This document shows positions 23,765 through 35,861 of a stretch of DNA of 64,000 bases, piece after piece; the stretch's first letter is position 1, and every line of letters begins with the position of its first letter. The DNA lies in the NCBI RefSeq assembly GCF_902167145.1, contig NC_050096.1, positions 266,870,622 to 266,934,621 on the forward strand. Direction: 5' to 3'. Under the pieces are notes generated by a model, which did no database searches, had not been told where the DNA came from, and was given only the letters and a program-made list of their open reading frames with translations. The DNA is from Zea mays (lineage: Eukaryota > Streptophyta > Magnoliopsida > Poales > Poaceae). The translations under genes and the position numbers were made by a program.

Positions 23765-24540
23765 GGTAAGATGTTTTTTTAGTTTTCATAAGTAGTCCAA
23801 AAAAAGGAATGTGTTGAAAAGGGTGAAGTCAGTAACAGGAGGCTTAATCATCATAATACCTTAAGAACAGGGAGAACTACTGTTGAAAATTTTGATATAC
23901 AAGAGCTTGAAGTATAGTCTTAGCCAGAGGTTACTTTTAAATGTTAGAATGATGATACGGACAATCCAAATGTAGAGGGCAGCAGGGTGTAGCAAAAAAT
24001 CAGATCACCTGACAGACGTGTAGCTCAATGAATTAGTTTAATAAAAAAGAGCTTATACAATCTGATAAAGAGTAATTTATGAAGTACGAAACAGGGTTTT
24101 AAACAACGTAGAGTAATACATCACTTGCTTTCAGAAGAGGTAACAAGACACATATTTTTCTTGTAGTTGTAGGTGTGTTCAAGCAGATTATAATAGTTAA
24201 CCCCTTGCTTCCCAAAAAAGAACACAAATGCAAACACTAACTTGCCATCCAATCTCGTATCACATGCATAAGCTTAATTAGGACCAGGATCGTTAAACAT
24301 AGTGACAAAATCCATATTTTAACAACCAAATAGCATGTCAAGTAAACATGCAGGATCCAAGCACCAAGCACTATGACCAAGTAATATGCCTAGCAAGCAG
24401 GAAACGATAATAAACAAGGCAGTAATATTGTCTATAACAAAGCAACTGATTTCTCATGATACACGTCGACTCTAACTACAGAATAACGAAGTTCTAGACA
24501 CAATAACAAGTCTTATAATAGTAGATAGACTTTCATACCT
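23765..24540 (-). other. Helitron interior without recognised gene
   Basis: AT-rich. It joins the PDIL piece directly at the missing active-site exon (junction near 23764). Confidence 0.45.
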
Positions 24541-24770
24541 TGATGGCACATACTTCTCGATCAAGAACTAACACCATCAGGAAGGACCTGATCGATCAAG
24601 GCCATAACGGTCATCGCCCCGATAGCTACCGTCATCTCGACTATGACCAGAGTATCAGTCACCGCCACGATCAGAACCATAACGACCTCCACTGCCACCA
24701 TACTTGTCATCCCTACTACCATATTTGTCCCCTCTCCCACTGTCCACCATACCTCCACTTAATACATCAT
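24541..24770 (-). pseudogene. Arg/Gly/Asp/Tyr-rich exon, unidentified
   Basis: In one minus-strand frame the region reads as a low-complexity segment with repeats such as RDDKYGGSGGRYGSDRGG and YRGDDRYGLDRSG, broken by at least two stops. A donor-like AAG|GTATGA lies at its end. Such composition occurs in epsin-type and RNA-binding proteins; I cannot choose between them. Probably another captured exon. Confidence 0.45.
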
Positions 24771-24853
24771 TGAATTTATTTTCACAATATAATTGTTTAA
24801 ATTATCATGAGATTCACCCTTTGAATTTATTTTCATAAGTATTAAGTACTCAC

Positions 24854-24933
24854 GTCGAGTAAAGTTTCATATGGCCTGTGGCCATACTTAGGCAAGCTTT
24901 GTTCGATAAATGGAGGCAAGAACATGGTAGAAA
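24854..24933 (-). pseudogene. captured exon candidate, unidentified
   Basis: An 80-bp segment between an acceptor-like ctgtacag and a donor GTGAGT. The open frame contains FLPPFIEQSLPKYGHRPYE. It may belong to the same parent gene as 24541-24770. I do not recognise it. Confidence 0.35.
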
Positions 24934-26692
24934 CTGTACAGAAACAAGGAATAGGACCATGCCTACATTGTCACATACTACAGTCTACAGTAGATGGCAA
25001 AGATCTTGCATACTATACACATCATGATTTGAAATCCAGTATAATATGATTCTATATGCAAGAATCAATTAGTTTTACTCTAAGTAGGAGAGACATCCAG
25101 TATAATATGATTCTATATGCAAGAATCTGCATATTAATGACCAAACATTGCTGCCTTAATTTTTATTTCAGCATCACCTTATACAGTATGCAAATCAATG
25201 CCTGGTACGAAGACAAAAGGCTATGTTCTGGTGGGTGGTCTCCTAGAGTAAATATTCGTAAGATTAACAAAACAAACTTCCTATCTACAACGAAGTATAT
25301 CCATCAAAAGGGTTTGAATCGTGGGAAGTTGGGACCCTAGAGTAAACACACAGTAGGATGAAGCCTGGTATTTGTATTGCTGAGAGAATAGCAGGTATCC
25401 ACTGACCCTGATGTTTTCAAACCTTCACATGAAAAGTGGGCGTACCACGGTAGTTCATCGCACATGCTTCTTTAGGCTGGGATTGGAGCTACCATAAGCA
25501 GAGTTGTGAATTTTAAGTTCCTAGAGAACACAAAATCTTTGTTTGTAATAGTGTAGTTGGAATATACAATACAAGAAGTATGTTATGAGTTTAACTTATT
25601 AAAAAATGGTAAATGTTGTAAGAGTTGCAGAAATCTAACCAGATAATGATAGGCATGTTGCCTCCCTTCGTGTGTATCTTGCCAAAGACTGAAAAATAAC
25701 AGAACAAGTAGTAGGTTGTGAAAGGTGAAAGATGAATGTTTTGGTAGGGTAGTTGTCTCCATGAGGAAAAGAAGCTTGCCTGGAAGCAACCACATCCGTA
25801 GCCTCCGAGCCTTCCTCGACAAAAATATTTCTAGCATTCAATACATGTATGTACCCATCATACATGATGCCAGAAACTTCTATCGTGAAAGAAAGACAAC
25901 AAAAGCATATTACCAACCAACATATAGTTCTTAAAGGCAAATAATGAGAATTTGATAAAGCATATTACCAATCAACAGATAGTTCTTAAAGACAAATAAT
26001 GAGGACTACATTCATCTAATCATGAATCAAAATTACAGCAATGTATATAGTAACCATATACAAATTTCTATAAAACAGCCAACAACTTACCCCAACATTA
26101 GCAAAAAAAATCTAGAACCCGCGCCCATGACTCCATGAGGCCATAACTGCCGTTAGATACAACAGAGAGGTGAATTGGTGATGCTCCAGTCCGCATCACA
26201 CCACTGGCAAAATTACGTACTGAAATTTAGAAAAAAAGTATAGGCATAGTTGAGAGATCATGAGACATGATCGAGGAGGAATCGAGTACTTGGCGAACTT
26301 ACCTATATCGTGTATATATTAGTTTTTTGAATGCGTATTGGGCTTCAGTTGCTTCAACAAAGACCACCTGACACACAAAAAATGTAATTCAAGATAAATA
26401 ACCTCAAGTGGCAATATTTGTGCAATTTAGACATTCAAGTAAAATTACGGTGGATACTGTATGTCTTTTATTGTAGTTAATAAAGTAAAATTCAGGTATA
26501 TATTGTATGCTAATGATTGTGGAATATTGTATTGTAAGTAAAATTCAGGTACATATTGTATGCTAATAAAGTAAAATTCAGGTCGCTGAGACCCTAGAAA
26601 TAGTAAATACCCATCCCATAAGACCCTAGGATTGGTGGTTTTCTTGAGCTTTCCTGCTTGCTCTTGATGCACTTTCTTCTGCAATTTGGCCA
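24934..26692 (-). other. Helitron interior, possible small exons
   Basis: Open stretches that look exon-like occur near 25790-25880 (minus strand, IMYDGYIHVLNARNIFVEEG, with many hydrophobic and acidic residues) and 26110-26220 (RTGASPIHLSVVSNGSYG). Neither was identified. The rest is AT-rich intron-like sequence. A 26-bp word (ccagtataatatgattctatatgc) is directly repeated near 25036 and 25096. Confidence 0.35.
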
Positions 26693-27668
26693 CCTGCATT
26701 TGATACACAACAGCATGTCAGGTTCTTCACATTCTAACTACAGGTAAAAAGCTGCATTTCTTTTTCAGTACCATCAGTTCACACTTCACGGAAATAGCAG
26801 TTACCTTCAGAGCAACATTCTCCTTCAGAGGAACATTATCATTGTTCTCCAACAGTCTGTTTTCACTTCCATAATATGATGAATTGTCCAATGCTTCTTC
26901 ACTTGGAGCACTGGACACATTCTCCTTGTTGTCATCTGAATTGCCACATCGCGATACATCCACCTCGATTCTCAATTCCTGCAGCACAACCTTCCTTTCC
27001 TGATGGGAGCCAGCAGTTTCTACAAGCGAGTTCTCGTCTGCAGCAGTGCTGCAACCATTTCGGTTCTCTCCATCAGGTCCGGCATTAGCACGCTTCACTG
27101 AGCGTCCTAAAATTTTCTTCTTGGCATTGGTCTTGGATTCCAGCCCCCGCTTCTCGCTCTTGGCCACCGTGGTCTCTTCACTCTTCTTGGCAGTCTTTGT
27201 ATTCTTCGGCTGAGGCTGAGACATGTACCTGCTCGGCACCTCCCGGCACGCCAAGTTCAGCTTCCTCAGCTTCGAACAGACCTCGGACACCGCCCCCTTG
27301 CTCTTGTCTGCCGCTGGCGTCTGGACCGGTTCCTTTTTTGGCGTCGTGCTCATGAACAGAGACTTGACGACCGTCCCTTTCCTAGCTGCAGCGGCCAACG
27401 GCTCCTTCTGGTGCTTCACGCTGTGGAACAGCTCCTGCCTCGACCGAACGGCCTTGCTCCGCGGCGTGGTCAGTGCCTTCTTCCTCTCGCTGGGACATTT
27501 GACCCTCGCTGTCTTGGTGTGAATTGGGGATGCTCGCATGGCGCAGATCCGCTCGACCCTTGGCTTGGGCTCCGCCGGTGCCTTCCCCGCGGCCTCAGTC
27601 TCTGCGCTCAGCCTCGCGAACCGAGCTCTCGGACGCTTTGGCGGCGCAGAATGCGAGCATTTCAGCAT
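26693..27668 (-). pseudogene. Lys/Arg-rich protein, two exons with 3' remainder lost, unidentified
   Basis: A long exon (27668-26815) ends in a canonical donor (AAG|GTAACT). A second exon begins at 26693 after ...atgcag and keeps the frame (VAKLQKKVHQEQAGKLKK); its own end is unclear. The first exon encodes about 285 residues: basic N-terminus (PPKRPRARFARLS), then KELFHS-like and TTPKKEPVQTPAA segments, SKLRKLNLACREVPSRY, and an acidic Asn/Ser-rich C-terminus leading into a possible coiled coil. Composition suggests a nuclear or microtubule-associated protein. I do not recognise the family. The long uninterrupted frame makes this the best-preserved captured gene here. The start codon at 27668 may not be native, because the upstream sequence is rearranged. 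Confidence 0.55.
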
Positions 27669-27730
27669 CGAGCTGCGTCAAAATCAGAATCCGGACTATA
27701 AATCTCGGACGCTTCGGTGGCGCAGAGTAC
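27630..27730. repeat. 26-bp imperfect direct repeat at the 5' edge of the basic-protein exon
   Basis: ctcggacgctttggcggcgcaga (27631) and ctcggacgcttcggtggcgcaga (27705) are 74 bp apart. On the minus strand both encode SAPPKRPR, so the N-terminal coding start is duplicated at the capture edge. Confidence 0.8.
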
Positions 27731-29384
27731 TATTTTTTTGAATATCTAATAATAGTACGAATAGATGTACTATACATCGTTTTACATTAAACATACTAAC
27801 TCTGTATCCATAATTCAAGGGCATAAACAGGCAACACGAATTTAGCCTATGAAAATTTATAGATCGTGAATGCCAGTGCATTTAAACGATTTGAGGGCAC
27901 TCAGATCTAACACACATATAGGCATAAATCAACAACAATTATGCTACATAACTACTAACTTCATTGGATCATGGAAAATAATGCACAATTTCGGCTAATC
28001 ACTGTTCTAATTCTCTATCCAAAATTCCAGATTAAAACAATCAAACCTCGATCATGCACCATCTCACCAGATCAACGAACCATGCTTAGCAAACATGGAT
28101 CTGTGCAAGGAGGGTGGTGCCTGGAGAGGAAGGGGTATATCACCATGGTTACGGGTTACGACCCTCTCTACAAGCATGTATGACATGCCAAATGCCAACT
28201 CCTGGATAAATCCATTATTAAAAAGAAACTTCAAGATAAATCCTCCATCTATTTTATATTAGTTGATTGACTTCATGACTTGCCTAAGAGATATCGTTAG
28301 TAGAGAACGAGTCTAGTTGAATCAATTAAAAACTACTTTTAGTAGATAGATTTGGCGCTGTTGTTTCCATGTGCTTAGGATATTTCCATGTTTTAGTATT
28401 GGTTCAATTCTAAATCTTAATGGGTACTCATCTGAGTGGACAAGCTAGCAGCGTTGTACTGTCTACTGAACAGGATTTGGTAATTTACTGGCAAATTAAC
28501 AATAAGGTAACCAAAACATCAGTTCTGATCCAAAGATAACAATGAGCTAACCAAAACAGAGCTAGGAGTTTAGTGGCAAGATGATGTGAGCAACGGGATG
28601 CAGGGTTGGATCAGGAGTCCCAAAAAATATGAAACAAAAAATTGCAGGCTACTAAAGAAGAGTAGACGCATCTTCAGAAGTGTGCTAGCATGCTAACTAC
28701 ATGTAAATGCATGCTTCCTTTTCATGTATTTATGTGCCACTCCTATGTGATAACCATACAGACCTATGTGATAACCATACAGACTTCATAAGGGAATATT
28801 TTAATTTCCACCAGAGATGTTCCCCACATAAATGATAAGATGCACCCATAGCACCTACTCTTTCTAAACTCTAAATAAATATCTTCTCTGTCTTAAAAGC
28901 GAATAAGACTGCTATAGCTGAAACTCATGTCGTTACTAAAGTTTATATTTGACGTCTCTGTTTTCTGTGTTTATATTTGAGTTCAGAACACAACTGTGTT
29001 GGTCCGCAGAATTTCCATTCCCGGGCAACTGTCAGAGAAGATTGTTTTGTCCCCTAGGTAAGGTCTTCTCTTCAGTCTTTTACTTTGCATTATCATTAGG
29101 CTAGGGGTCAGACATTTTAAACATAGACCAATTCATGTGGAAATGTGTGCCTGCAGTCTGAACATTTTGGCTTCACAATGAAATCAACATAATAGGTCTC
29201 ACTATTTCCCTAATGTTTTTTTGTCTAAATTGCTCCCAGTAAAAGAGGATTGTTGGGTTTGCGCATGGATGCTGAGGCAGCGTTTGCAGGACAGGGGAAG
29301 TCGAGCACGCTGGCTTACGGATCCATGCTAAACCCACCAGATCTACTCATGCACGAAACAAATGCAGTAGATCGAGGGGCATAC
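27731..29384 (-). other. Helitron interior without recognised gene
   Basis: AT-rich non-coding sequence, presumably introns or flanks carried along. A local direct repeat (tatgtgataaccatacagac) occurs twice near 28740-28780. Confidence 0.45.
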
Positions 29385-29484
29385 CATGTAGTTCGTGGTG
29401 ATGAAAGGGTCGTCGACGGTGACGAGCTTGACATCCTCGCTCTGGAGGGGGACCCTGCCACGAGCTCGCTGAGCCTCCCGAAAC
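29385..29484 (-). pseudogene. GAPC: GAPC exon fragment (cytosolic glyceraldehyde-3-phosphate dehydrogenase)
   Basis: A 100-bp exon between acceptor (ctcag, exon starts 29484) and donor (ATG|GTATGC, exon ends 29385). Its first part encodes GFGR and its second part LQSEDVKLVTVDDPFITTNY. These are the NAD-binding N-terminal segment of plant cytosolic GAPDH (GFGRIGR ... DPFITTDYM). The two parts are in different frames because one base is missing near 29455. Only this exon was recognised, so it is a captured fragment. Confidence 0.85.
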
Positions 29485-30261
29485 CTGAGCAGATACACAG
29501 TTTAGATCGGACCAAACCAACTTGAAGTAGCTGAAGAGATCGAGGGGAAGAGGGCGCGATGGGGCGGATCGCGGAGCAGAGGGGAGGAGGGTGAGAAGGG
29601 GATGACGGACGGCGGGCGGGGGAGGAGTGTGAGAAGAAGGGGATGATGGGCTGCCACACGAGGGGAGAAGAAGCATGACCTCCATTTTTGCTGGTAGGGC
29701 ATCGACGTCGTCAATCTCGCGCAGACCACGGAAGCCGATCTCCACACCCGCCAGCGCGACTCGGCCCGTCGGAGCCGATCTCCACGCCCGCCAGCGCGAG
29801 AAGGGGCGGGGATCCGGGCCGCTGTGCGGGGGGTGAAGAAGGGGACGACGGGGGTGCGGGACGGAGAGGAGGGTGCATCACGGGGCCGGAGAGGGAGGCG
29901 TTCGTCGCGGAGAGGATGGAAGGGGGCACGGCTGGGGCGAATCCGATGATGGCGGCGCGAGGGGCGGATCGGCGTAGGGAGGCGGGAGGTGGCGACTGCG
30001 GAGACCTAGCATCCCCGGATGGGTCCTTGAGCAGCGCACGGGGGTCGGGGGGGGGGGGGGGTGAGGGCCGACCGCGACTCACGCGGCGCAGGGCGGTGGG
30101 AGGCAACGACTGCGGAGTGAGGTGCGTAGAGTGGGATGCTACGTGGGTTAGACGATGTCGATGCACGTAGATCATGGGCAGCAGATACGGACGGTGCAGA
30201 TTACCCGGAGGCAGAACCAGGGGAGGCAACCTACCCCTTGCGTTCTTAATAGGTAGTATAG
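29485..30261 (-). other. GC-rich 5' part of the Helitron
   Basis: Purine-skewed, low-complexity GC-rich sequence with a 14-base G run near 30048-30061. Long open frames here are compositional. It may be captured promoter or 5' UTR DNA. No convincing coding. Confidence 0.45.
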
Positions 30262-30262
30262 A

Positions 30263-31430
30263 TTATAAGATATGCGATGCATCAAGGGCCACCATAATTA
30301 ATGACAAAATTTCAAACTAATTGTATATTTAGAACATAGAAAGATGTCATGCGATGAAAAACATATAAATCAATCCATTGCGAAAAACCGATAAATAAAT
30401 CAATGATAATTGGATATTGTTTGTAGAAAATACATAAAGAAAAACATATACTTTAATATAAATATTTGTGTAGTAGTCAGATGATTGAACATATTTCTAA
30501 AATTCTAGCTCGTGCAAGAGCACTGGTCAACAAATTGTGGCTTATTTCGAAGAAGTAGATTGAAGTGACTAAAATCTCCTTGCTATTTAAATTCCCTCCT
30601 AAACTAGGCTCTAGTCATGCAAAATTGCAATAGGAAAACTGGGTCGCGCTTTAGATTGTTATATGTGATCCGAGAATCTAATTAACTGCCATGTTATTTC
30701 CACGAAGGGTGATGCTATTCGTTGGTTGAACTGCTCATTCGCAACAAGACCTTGCGATGGATGACTTCAACAAATCTTAAAAATCTACAGGCTCAGTTTT
30801 CTTTAGACGCTTAAATCTACCATCTACAGGCCAGTTTTTTTAGGCTCATATGATAGGGCATGCTCACTTGTGTGTGTGAACAATGTACTGTTTGTTTTTT
30901 TAATCCAAATTAAACAATTGTAATTGACAAGCACACGGTGGCTCTATTTTCGAATATTTGTCGTTCGCTGCTTTACTTTTTTAACTAAAACGAGAAGCTT
31001 ATCACTTCGACGGACGGCTGCTTTATCTTAAAGCAGAATTCTCGCCATGTCAAACAGCTAAATAATTACCACTAACAGTCTAATGCACACAGCTAGGTCC
31101 TGTGGTCGACCCGCGTGTCCACCACCCACCTCGTCCACATCTATATGCATGATGGCCGGCCTGAATGGGATCGGTCTTGACGAGGAGAGCAAGATTGGGC
31201 GTGATTTGACAGGAGGAGAGATCGATCGATCCCTTGCTGCTTGTACTGTACCTTGGCATCATTCTTTCTTCGGCATTTCTTGTGGGTGACATCCGCGAGA
31301 AATGGTTGTATATAGCTTAGGATTTCTCCGAAGCATATTCGCGACAGAATTATCGAGAACCCAACAAGAAACTGAAGTATAGTTTGAGATTTACTAGGTA
31401 GCATATATATGAGCCCCACGAAGTTTACAC
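30263..31430. other. AT-rich intergenic sequence
   Basis: No gene, repeat boundary or regulatory element recognised. Confidence 0.5.
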
Positions 31431-31610
31431 GTACTCCCTCGGTCCCAAATAAACTAAGGATCAGATAATTTCAAATTTAAATGGATTTATAGGAAACAAT
31501 ATATACTACTTATATTTTTCAAATAGGTTAATTATAAAAACATATTTATTATGCATTATAGATTAGTACACATTATTATATATATGTATATATTTAGTCA
31601 CCCGGCCTTA
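31431..31610. mobile_element. possible Stowaway-like MITE end
   Basis: tactccctcggtcccaaataa resembles the Stowaway (Tc1/mariner) terminus ctccctccgtcccaaa. The opposite end is not recognised, so this may be a truncated copy; the right limit is a guess. Confidence 0.4.
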
Positions 31611-31880
31611 AGATTATTTAACTCATAAAATGAGCAATATATAGCTGGTTATGGTACACATCTTTATTTGACACCGATACACGCATCAGCATCACTCGCT
31701 GCGAACCATGAGAACGCGTGTGGTCGTAAGCAATCAGACTATCGCTACCTGTTTAATGACCGGGGTGAGAATTTTTTTCATGAAACACCCCAAAACGCAT
31801 ATTCCCGAATACAGGGCCATTAATGACTTAGGTCACCTACTTGCATGAGTAAAGGTGTTAAGATTGTGAATTGTCATATA

Positions 31881-32025
31881 CTGCATCGGTTCTAAAATAA
31901 TAGTTATTTTAGCTCTTAATTTTTATATTATAATAGACAATAATAAATGTAGACAAACACATACATCAAATATTGTATAAATCCACTATTTTTTTAAAAC
32001 GAATTTTAATTTTGGACAGAGAGAG
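31881..32025. mobile_element. possible decayed Stowaway-like MITE
   Basis: Left end ctgcatcggttctaaaataa and reverse complement of the right end ctctctctgtccaaaatt both resemble diverged Stowaway termini. About 145 bp and AT-rich, which fits. TA is present on the left only. Confidence 0.4.
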
Positions 32026-32132
32026 CAAGTCAATGATGTTAAGATTTTAAATTGCCATATAAGTCATATGGCTGCTTGTTTGGCTAGTTAGCTGATTGCT
32101 TGTTGGTATCCTCTCTATACAGCGAGGCTAGC

Positions 32133-32991
<859 letters not shown>

Positions 32992-33250
32992 TAGATGTAG
33001 GGGGCTAGAGCCCCCAGTCCCCCTTTAGATCCACCCCTGTTCCTAGTTATATTGATATGCACCATGAGTCCGAGAGGATATCACGGTATACTCATTTTCA
33101 CATGGTAATCGGAGCGATGTTCTTCATTGAGTTGAGCTCTGGTCACATCAACATCCTCTGTGTCATCTATCGCATCCTTGATCGGATATTCGGTGATCGA
33201 GAAGCTAGGAGGAAACATCACACATGCGGAGATCATCTCTGCACTACGTG

Positions 33251-33436
33251 TGTCACACCTGGTTTTAGAAGGTAAACCGAATGCGAACCATATACGTGTC
33301 AGGATCAGAAATTCATATACACAGCGATTACATAAATGACTAAGCTTCGAATTACAATAAAGAATAAGTAATATATTAAAGACTAGAGTCATTTACATAA
33401 TATAAATCAAAGTGCACATAATAGAAACGTAGTCAC
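33251..33436 (-). repeat. chromovirus-type LTR fragment, target of gypsy B
   Basis: tgtcacacctggttttagaagg ... gcgaacca ... tcaggatcaga resembles the LTR terminus at 35862 and 40415 (tgtcacacctgggttttgg ... gcgaacataa), although diverged. It is cut by the gypsy B LTR at 33437. It is the oldest recognisable layer of the nested stack. Confidence 0.6.
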
Positions 33437-33976
33437 TGTCGGTACCCTGAAACAGGGGTACCCCTTACTACAGTATGAAGACGCGGTACCCGCGCGGCTA
33501 TCTCTAGTCGCGTGGTAAACAGCACCCGACCCCACCACGTGGACGGCTCCGGGGCCGCCACGTGGCCAGAGAAGACGATATACTCTAAGGTATCAACAGT
33601 GGGTCCGGACCCCCATGGGAAAGTGTCGGACCCCTGATATACAGACCGGACCTTCGGGTAAGGTCCAGGACCTCCACGGGCCAGGAACCGGACCCCTAGG
33701 ACGGGTTCCAGACCCCTATGTGTGGGCTCCGGGCCACTCACAGCAGGGTCCCGGGATTCTGGGACAAAGAATACCCAGGCCTTAATCAAGGCCTGGTAGG
33801 GGTCCAGAGCCGACACGTGTCCGAACCATACCGTGTACGCTTCTGCTCCCCGGTCAGGCGGAGACCCGATGCTGCCACATGGCCTACTGCCTGTGACGTA
33901 AGCCAGCAGACGAAGCCTGACGTAAGGCCTCTGGGCCGCGTGGTCTCTACATTTATTGTGGATAAGGCGCGTCGCT

Positions 33977-34155
33977 TGTCCATTCCACTGGCAGGTGATG
34001 TGCCGCCTCGACATTTAATGAGCCCTGTCCATTCCACTGGCAGGCGATGTGCCGCCTCAACATTTAATGAGCCATGTTCACTCCGCTGACGGGCGGCGAC
34101 CAGGCCATCCCGCAGGCGGTGTGCCTGTCCATTCCACTGGCAGGCAGTACGCCCG
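33977..34155 (+). repeat. 49-bp direct repeats inside the gypsy B LTR
   Basis: gtccattccactggcagg starts at 33978 and 34027 (followed by gatgtgccgcctc and catttaatgag in both copies) and again, shortened, near 34126. The copies lie upstream of the TATA box, so they could be repeated promoter elements. Confidence 0.85.
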
Positions 34156-34352
34156 TGTTGCAACGTACATTACGCTCATCATCACTCGCGTGTTACCGAG
34201 GAAGCAGCCGCGACATATCAATATCGTTTGGACTATGGACATTATGGCGCTCGGAGTTCACCCAGGCGTTACAGGCATTAATTACTTCCTTCCATTTTGC
34301 CCCTGGGCCCACATGTCGGGGCTCAGTATCCTTGTATGTGCCTCCCTTGAGA

Positions 34353-34360
34353 TATAAAAG
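34353..34360 (+). promoter_or_regulatory. TATA box of gypsy B LTR
   Basis: TATAAAAG in the second half of the LTR; the same octamer is found in the LTRs at 51146 and 57832. Confidence 0.6.
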
Positions 34361-34596
34361 GGAGGACACACGACGTTACAAGGCACACTCACTTACACGC
34401 TCCCAGATACAGACTCAATACAACACACAGTGGAGTAGGGTATTACGCTCCGGCGGCCTGAACCACTCTAAACACTTGTGTGTTCCTTTGTTCATCCTGA
34501 ATCCATCTAGCAGGCAAAACGCTTAGGCCCATCCTCATCTTAGGATTTAGGGCGAGTGTGTTCCGCCACCCGGCCAAAGAATTTCCTCTCCAACAT

Positions 34597-34616
34597 TTGG
34601 CGCGCCATGTAGGGGG
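34597..34616 (+). other. primer-binding region of gypsy B
   Basis: ttggcgcgccatgtagggg directly after the LTR, matching the position and core in elements A and C. Confidence 0.8.
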
Positions 34617-34655
34617 CTTGGCATTAGGTTTTTGCTTGTTTTTCTGCTCGACACC

Positions 34656-35861
34656 ATGGTCCACATCGTCGAGCACCATGATTTCATGCCCGAGGACTCC
34701 TCGGTGGAGGAGGAGGCTGCGTCTTCCACACCGCGGGCCACCAACCGCCCTGCGCCTGGTGTTGCTGATGTGCACTCTACATGGCAGCACACTCCTGCGC
34801 AGACATCTAGAGCGTCAAGGGTTGCGCCTAGGGCGCTATCAGCTGCCAGGGAGTTGCTACGCCACCCTCCTAGCTCCACGGCCTCACCAGGGGCCATGAA
34901 GCAGTGGCGTGACGATGTCGACCGTCTGCTCGGCATGGCGCATTCTGGCTCAGCCAGGCCCAGGCCTCGGTCGTCCCAGCGTCAACATGAGGCGTCGGCG
35001 TCAGTGCGCTCACCCTCGGTGAGGGCCGCACCGACTGAGAACCTGTGGGTGGAGCTCAACCGTAGGCGTGCGGGAGAGGACGCTCCAGCCTCTCTGGAAA
35101 GGTCTAGTGACCTGCGGGCAGAGCTCAACCGCAGGCGTGCGGGCAAGGATGCCCGCGTCTCTCTAGATAGGGCGCGTGAGCACCGGCTAAACATCGAGGG
35201 TCGCAGCCTCGACCAAGACTTCGCTGCGGTTGCACCGCAAACTCCAACAGGCGCCTGGATCCAGGCGGGTATCCCATTGGCCGGCGTGGGCTGTGCCGCA
35301 CTAGCGGATCATCTCCGCGCGGCGACTTGGCCATCCAAGTTCCAGCCACACCTGCCGGAAAAGTACGACAGTACGTCAAACCCGTCGGAATTCTTGCAGG
35401 TGTACGTCACCGCCATTACGGCAGCAGGTGGAGACACCGCTGTAATGGCAACATATTTCCATGAAGCCTTGTCTGGGCCAGCCCGGACTTGGCTCATGAA
35501 CCTTACCCCGGGATCGATCTACTCCTGGGAAGAGCTCTGCGCGCGGTTCACAACAAACTTCGCCAGCGCTTATCAGCAGGATAGCGTGGAGGCCCACCTC
35601 CATGCAGTGAGGCAGAGCCCGAGGAAACTCTCCGGGCGTTTATCTCCCGCTTCACCAAGGTACGAGGCACTATACCTCGTATTTCCGATGCTTCCATCAT
35701 CACCGCTTTCCGCCAGGGAGTACGTGATGAAAAGATGCTGAACAAGTTGGCCACGCATGACGTGGAGACTGTCACCACGCTCTTCGCTCTGTCCGACAAG
35801 TGTGCCAGAGTTGCCGAGGGTCATGCATGGCACTTGGCACCACAGACCGGAGTTGCCTAGA
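34656..35861 (+). pseudogene. gag: gag of gypsy B, 5' part
   Basis: Start chosen at 34656 because accATGg is a good plant context just after the primer site. A Pro/Ser/Ala-rich N-terminus precedes a 69-bp tandem duplication encoding ELNRRRAG twice (about 35050-35180). The retrotrans_gag core follows (WPSKFQPHLPEKYDST ... WLMNLTPGSIYSWEELCARF). A small deletion near 35617 (QSPRK where QEPEE is expected) shifts the frame; the downstream frame continues with FISRFTKVRG to VAEGHAWHLA. The final TAG at 35858-35860 overlaps the mutated target-site copy created by the inserted element. Confidence 0.88.

Larger units (their letters stand above)
20633..30262 (-). mobile_element. non-autonomous Helitron (9,630 bp) with captured host gene fragments
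   Basis: On the minus strand it begins TCTATACTACCTAT (30262 downward), which fits the maize Helitron 5' consensus TCTMTAYTAMYHNW at every position. It ends CTAG (20636-20633), preceded 8 nt upstream by a 16-nt hairpin with a 5-bp stem (20645-20660). The host bases are A before the 5' TC and T after the 3' CTAG, the expected A|T target with no duplication. I find no Rep/helicase coding sequence, so it is non-autonomous. Inside, all on the Helitron sense strand and in order 5' to 3', are a GAPC exon, exons of an unidentified basic protein, two unidentified exons, PDIL1-5-like exons and an SUVR3-like terminal exon. This mixture of introns and exons from unrelated genes is typical of gene-capturing maize Helitrons. 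Confidence 0.93.
33437..34595 (+). repeat. 5' LTR of gypsy B (1,159 bp)
   Basis: TG start (tgtcggtaccctgaaacag) and CA end (ctctccaaca) followed by the primer-binding region. Contains many ccggacccc words (33600-33720), a 49-bp repeat (33977-34155) and a TATA box. ORFs inside are chance. Confidence 0.88.

Noticed and set aside
26727..27668. Shugoshin- or TANGLED1-like identity for the basic protein
   Set aside because: Composition is similar but no diagnostic motif matches.
29711..30229. Proline-rich ORF in the Helitron 5' part
   Set aside because: Caused by GC/purine skew including a G run; no conserved features.
20633..30262. Autonomous Helitron with Rep/helicase
   Set aside because: No HUH Rep or helicase motif was found on either strand.
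33433..34526. Several ORFs above 100 codons
   Set aside because: They lie in the gypsy B LTR and have no homology-like motifs.
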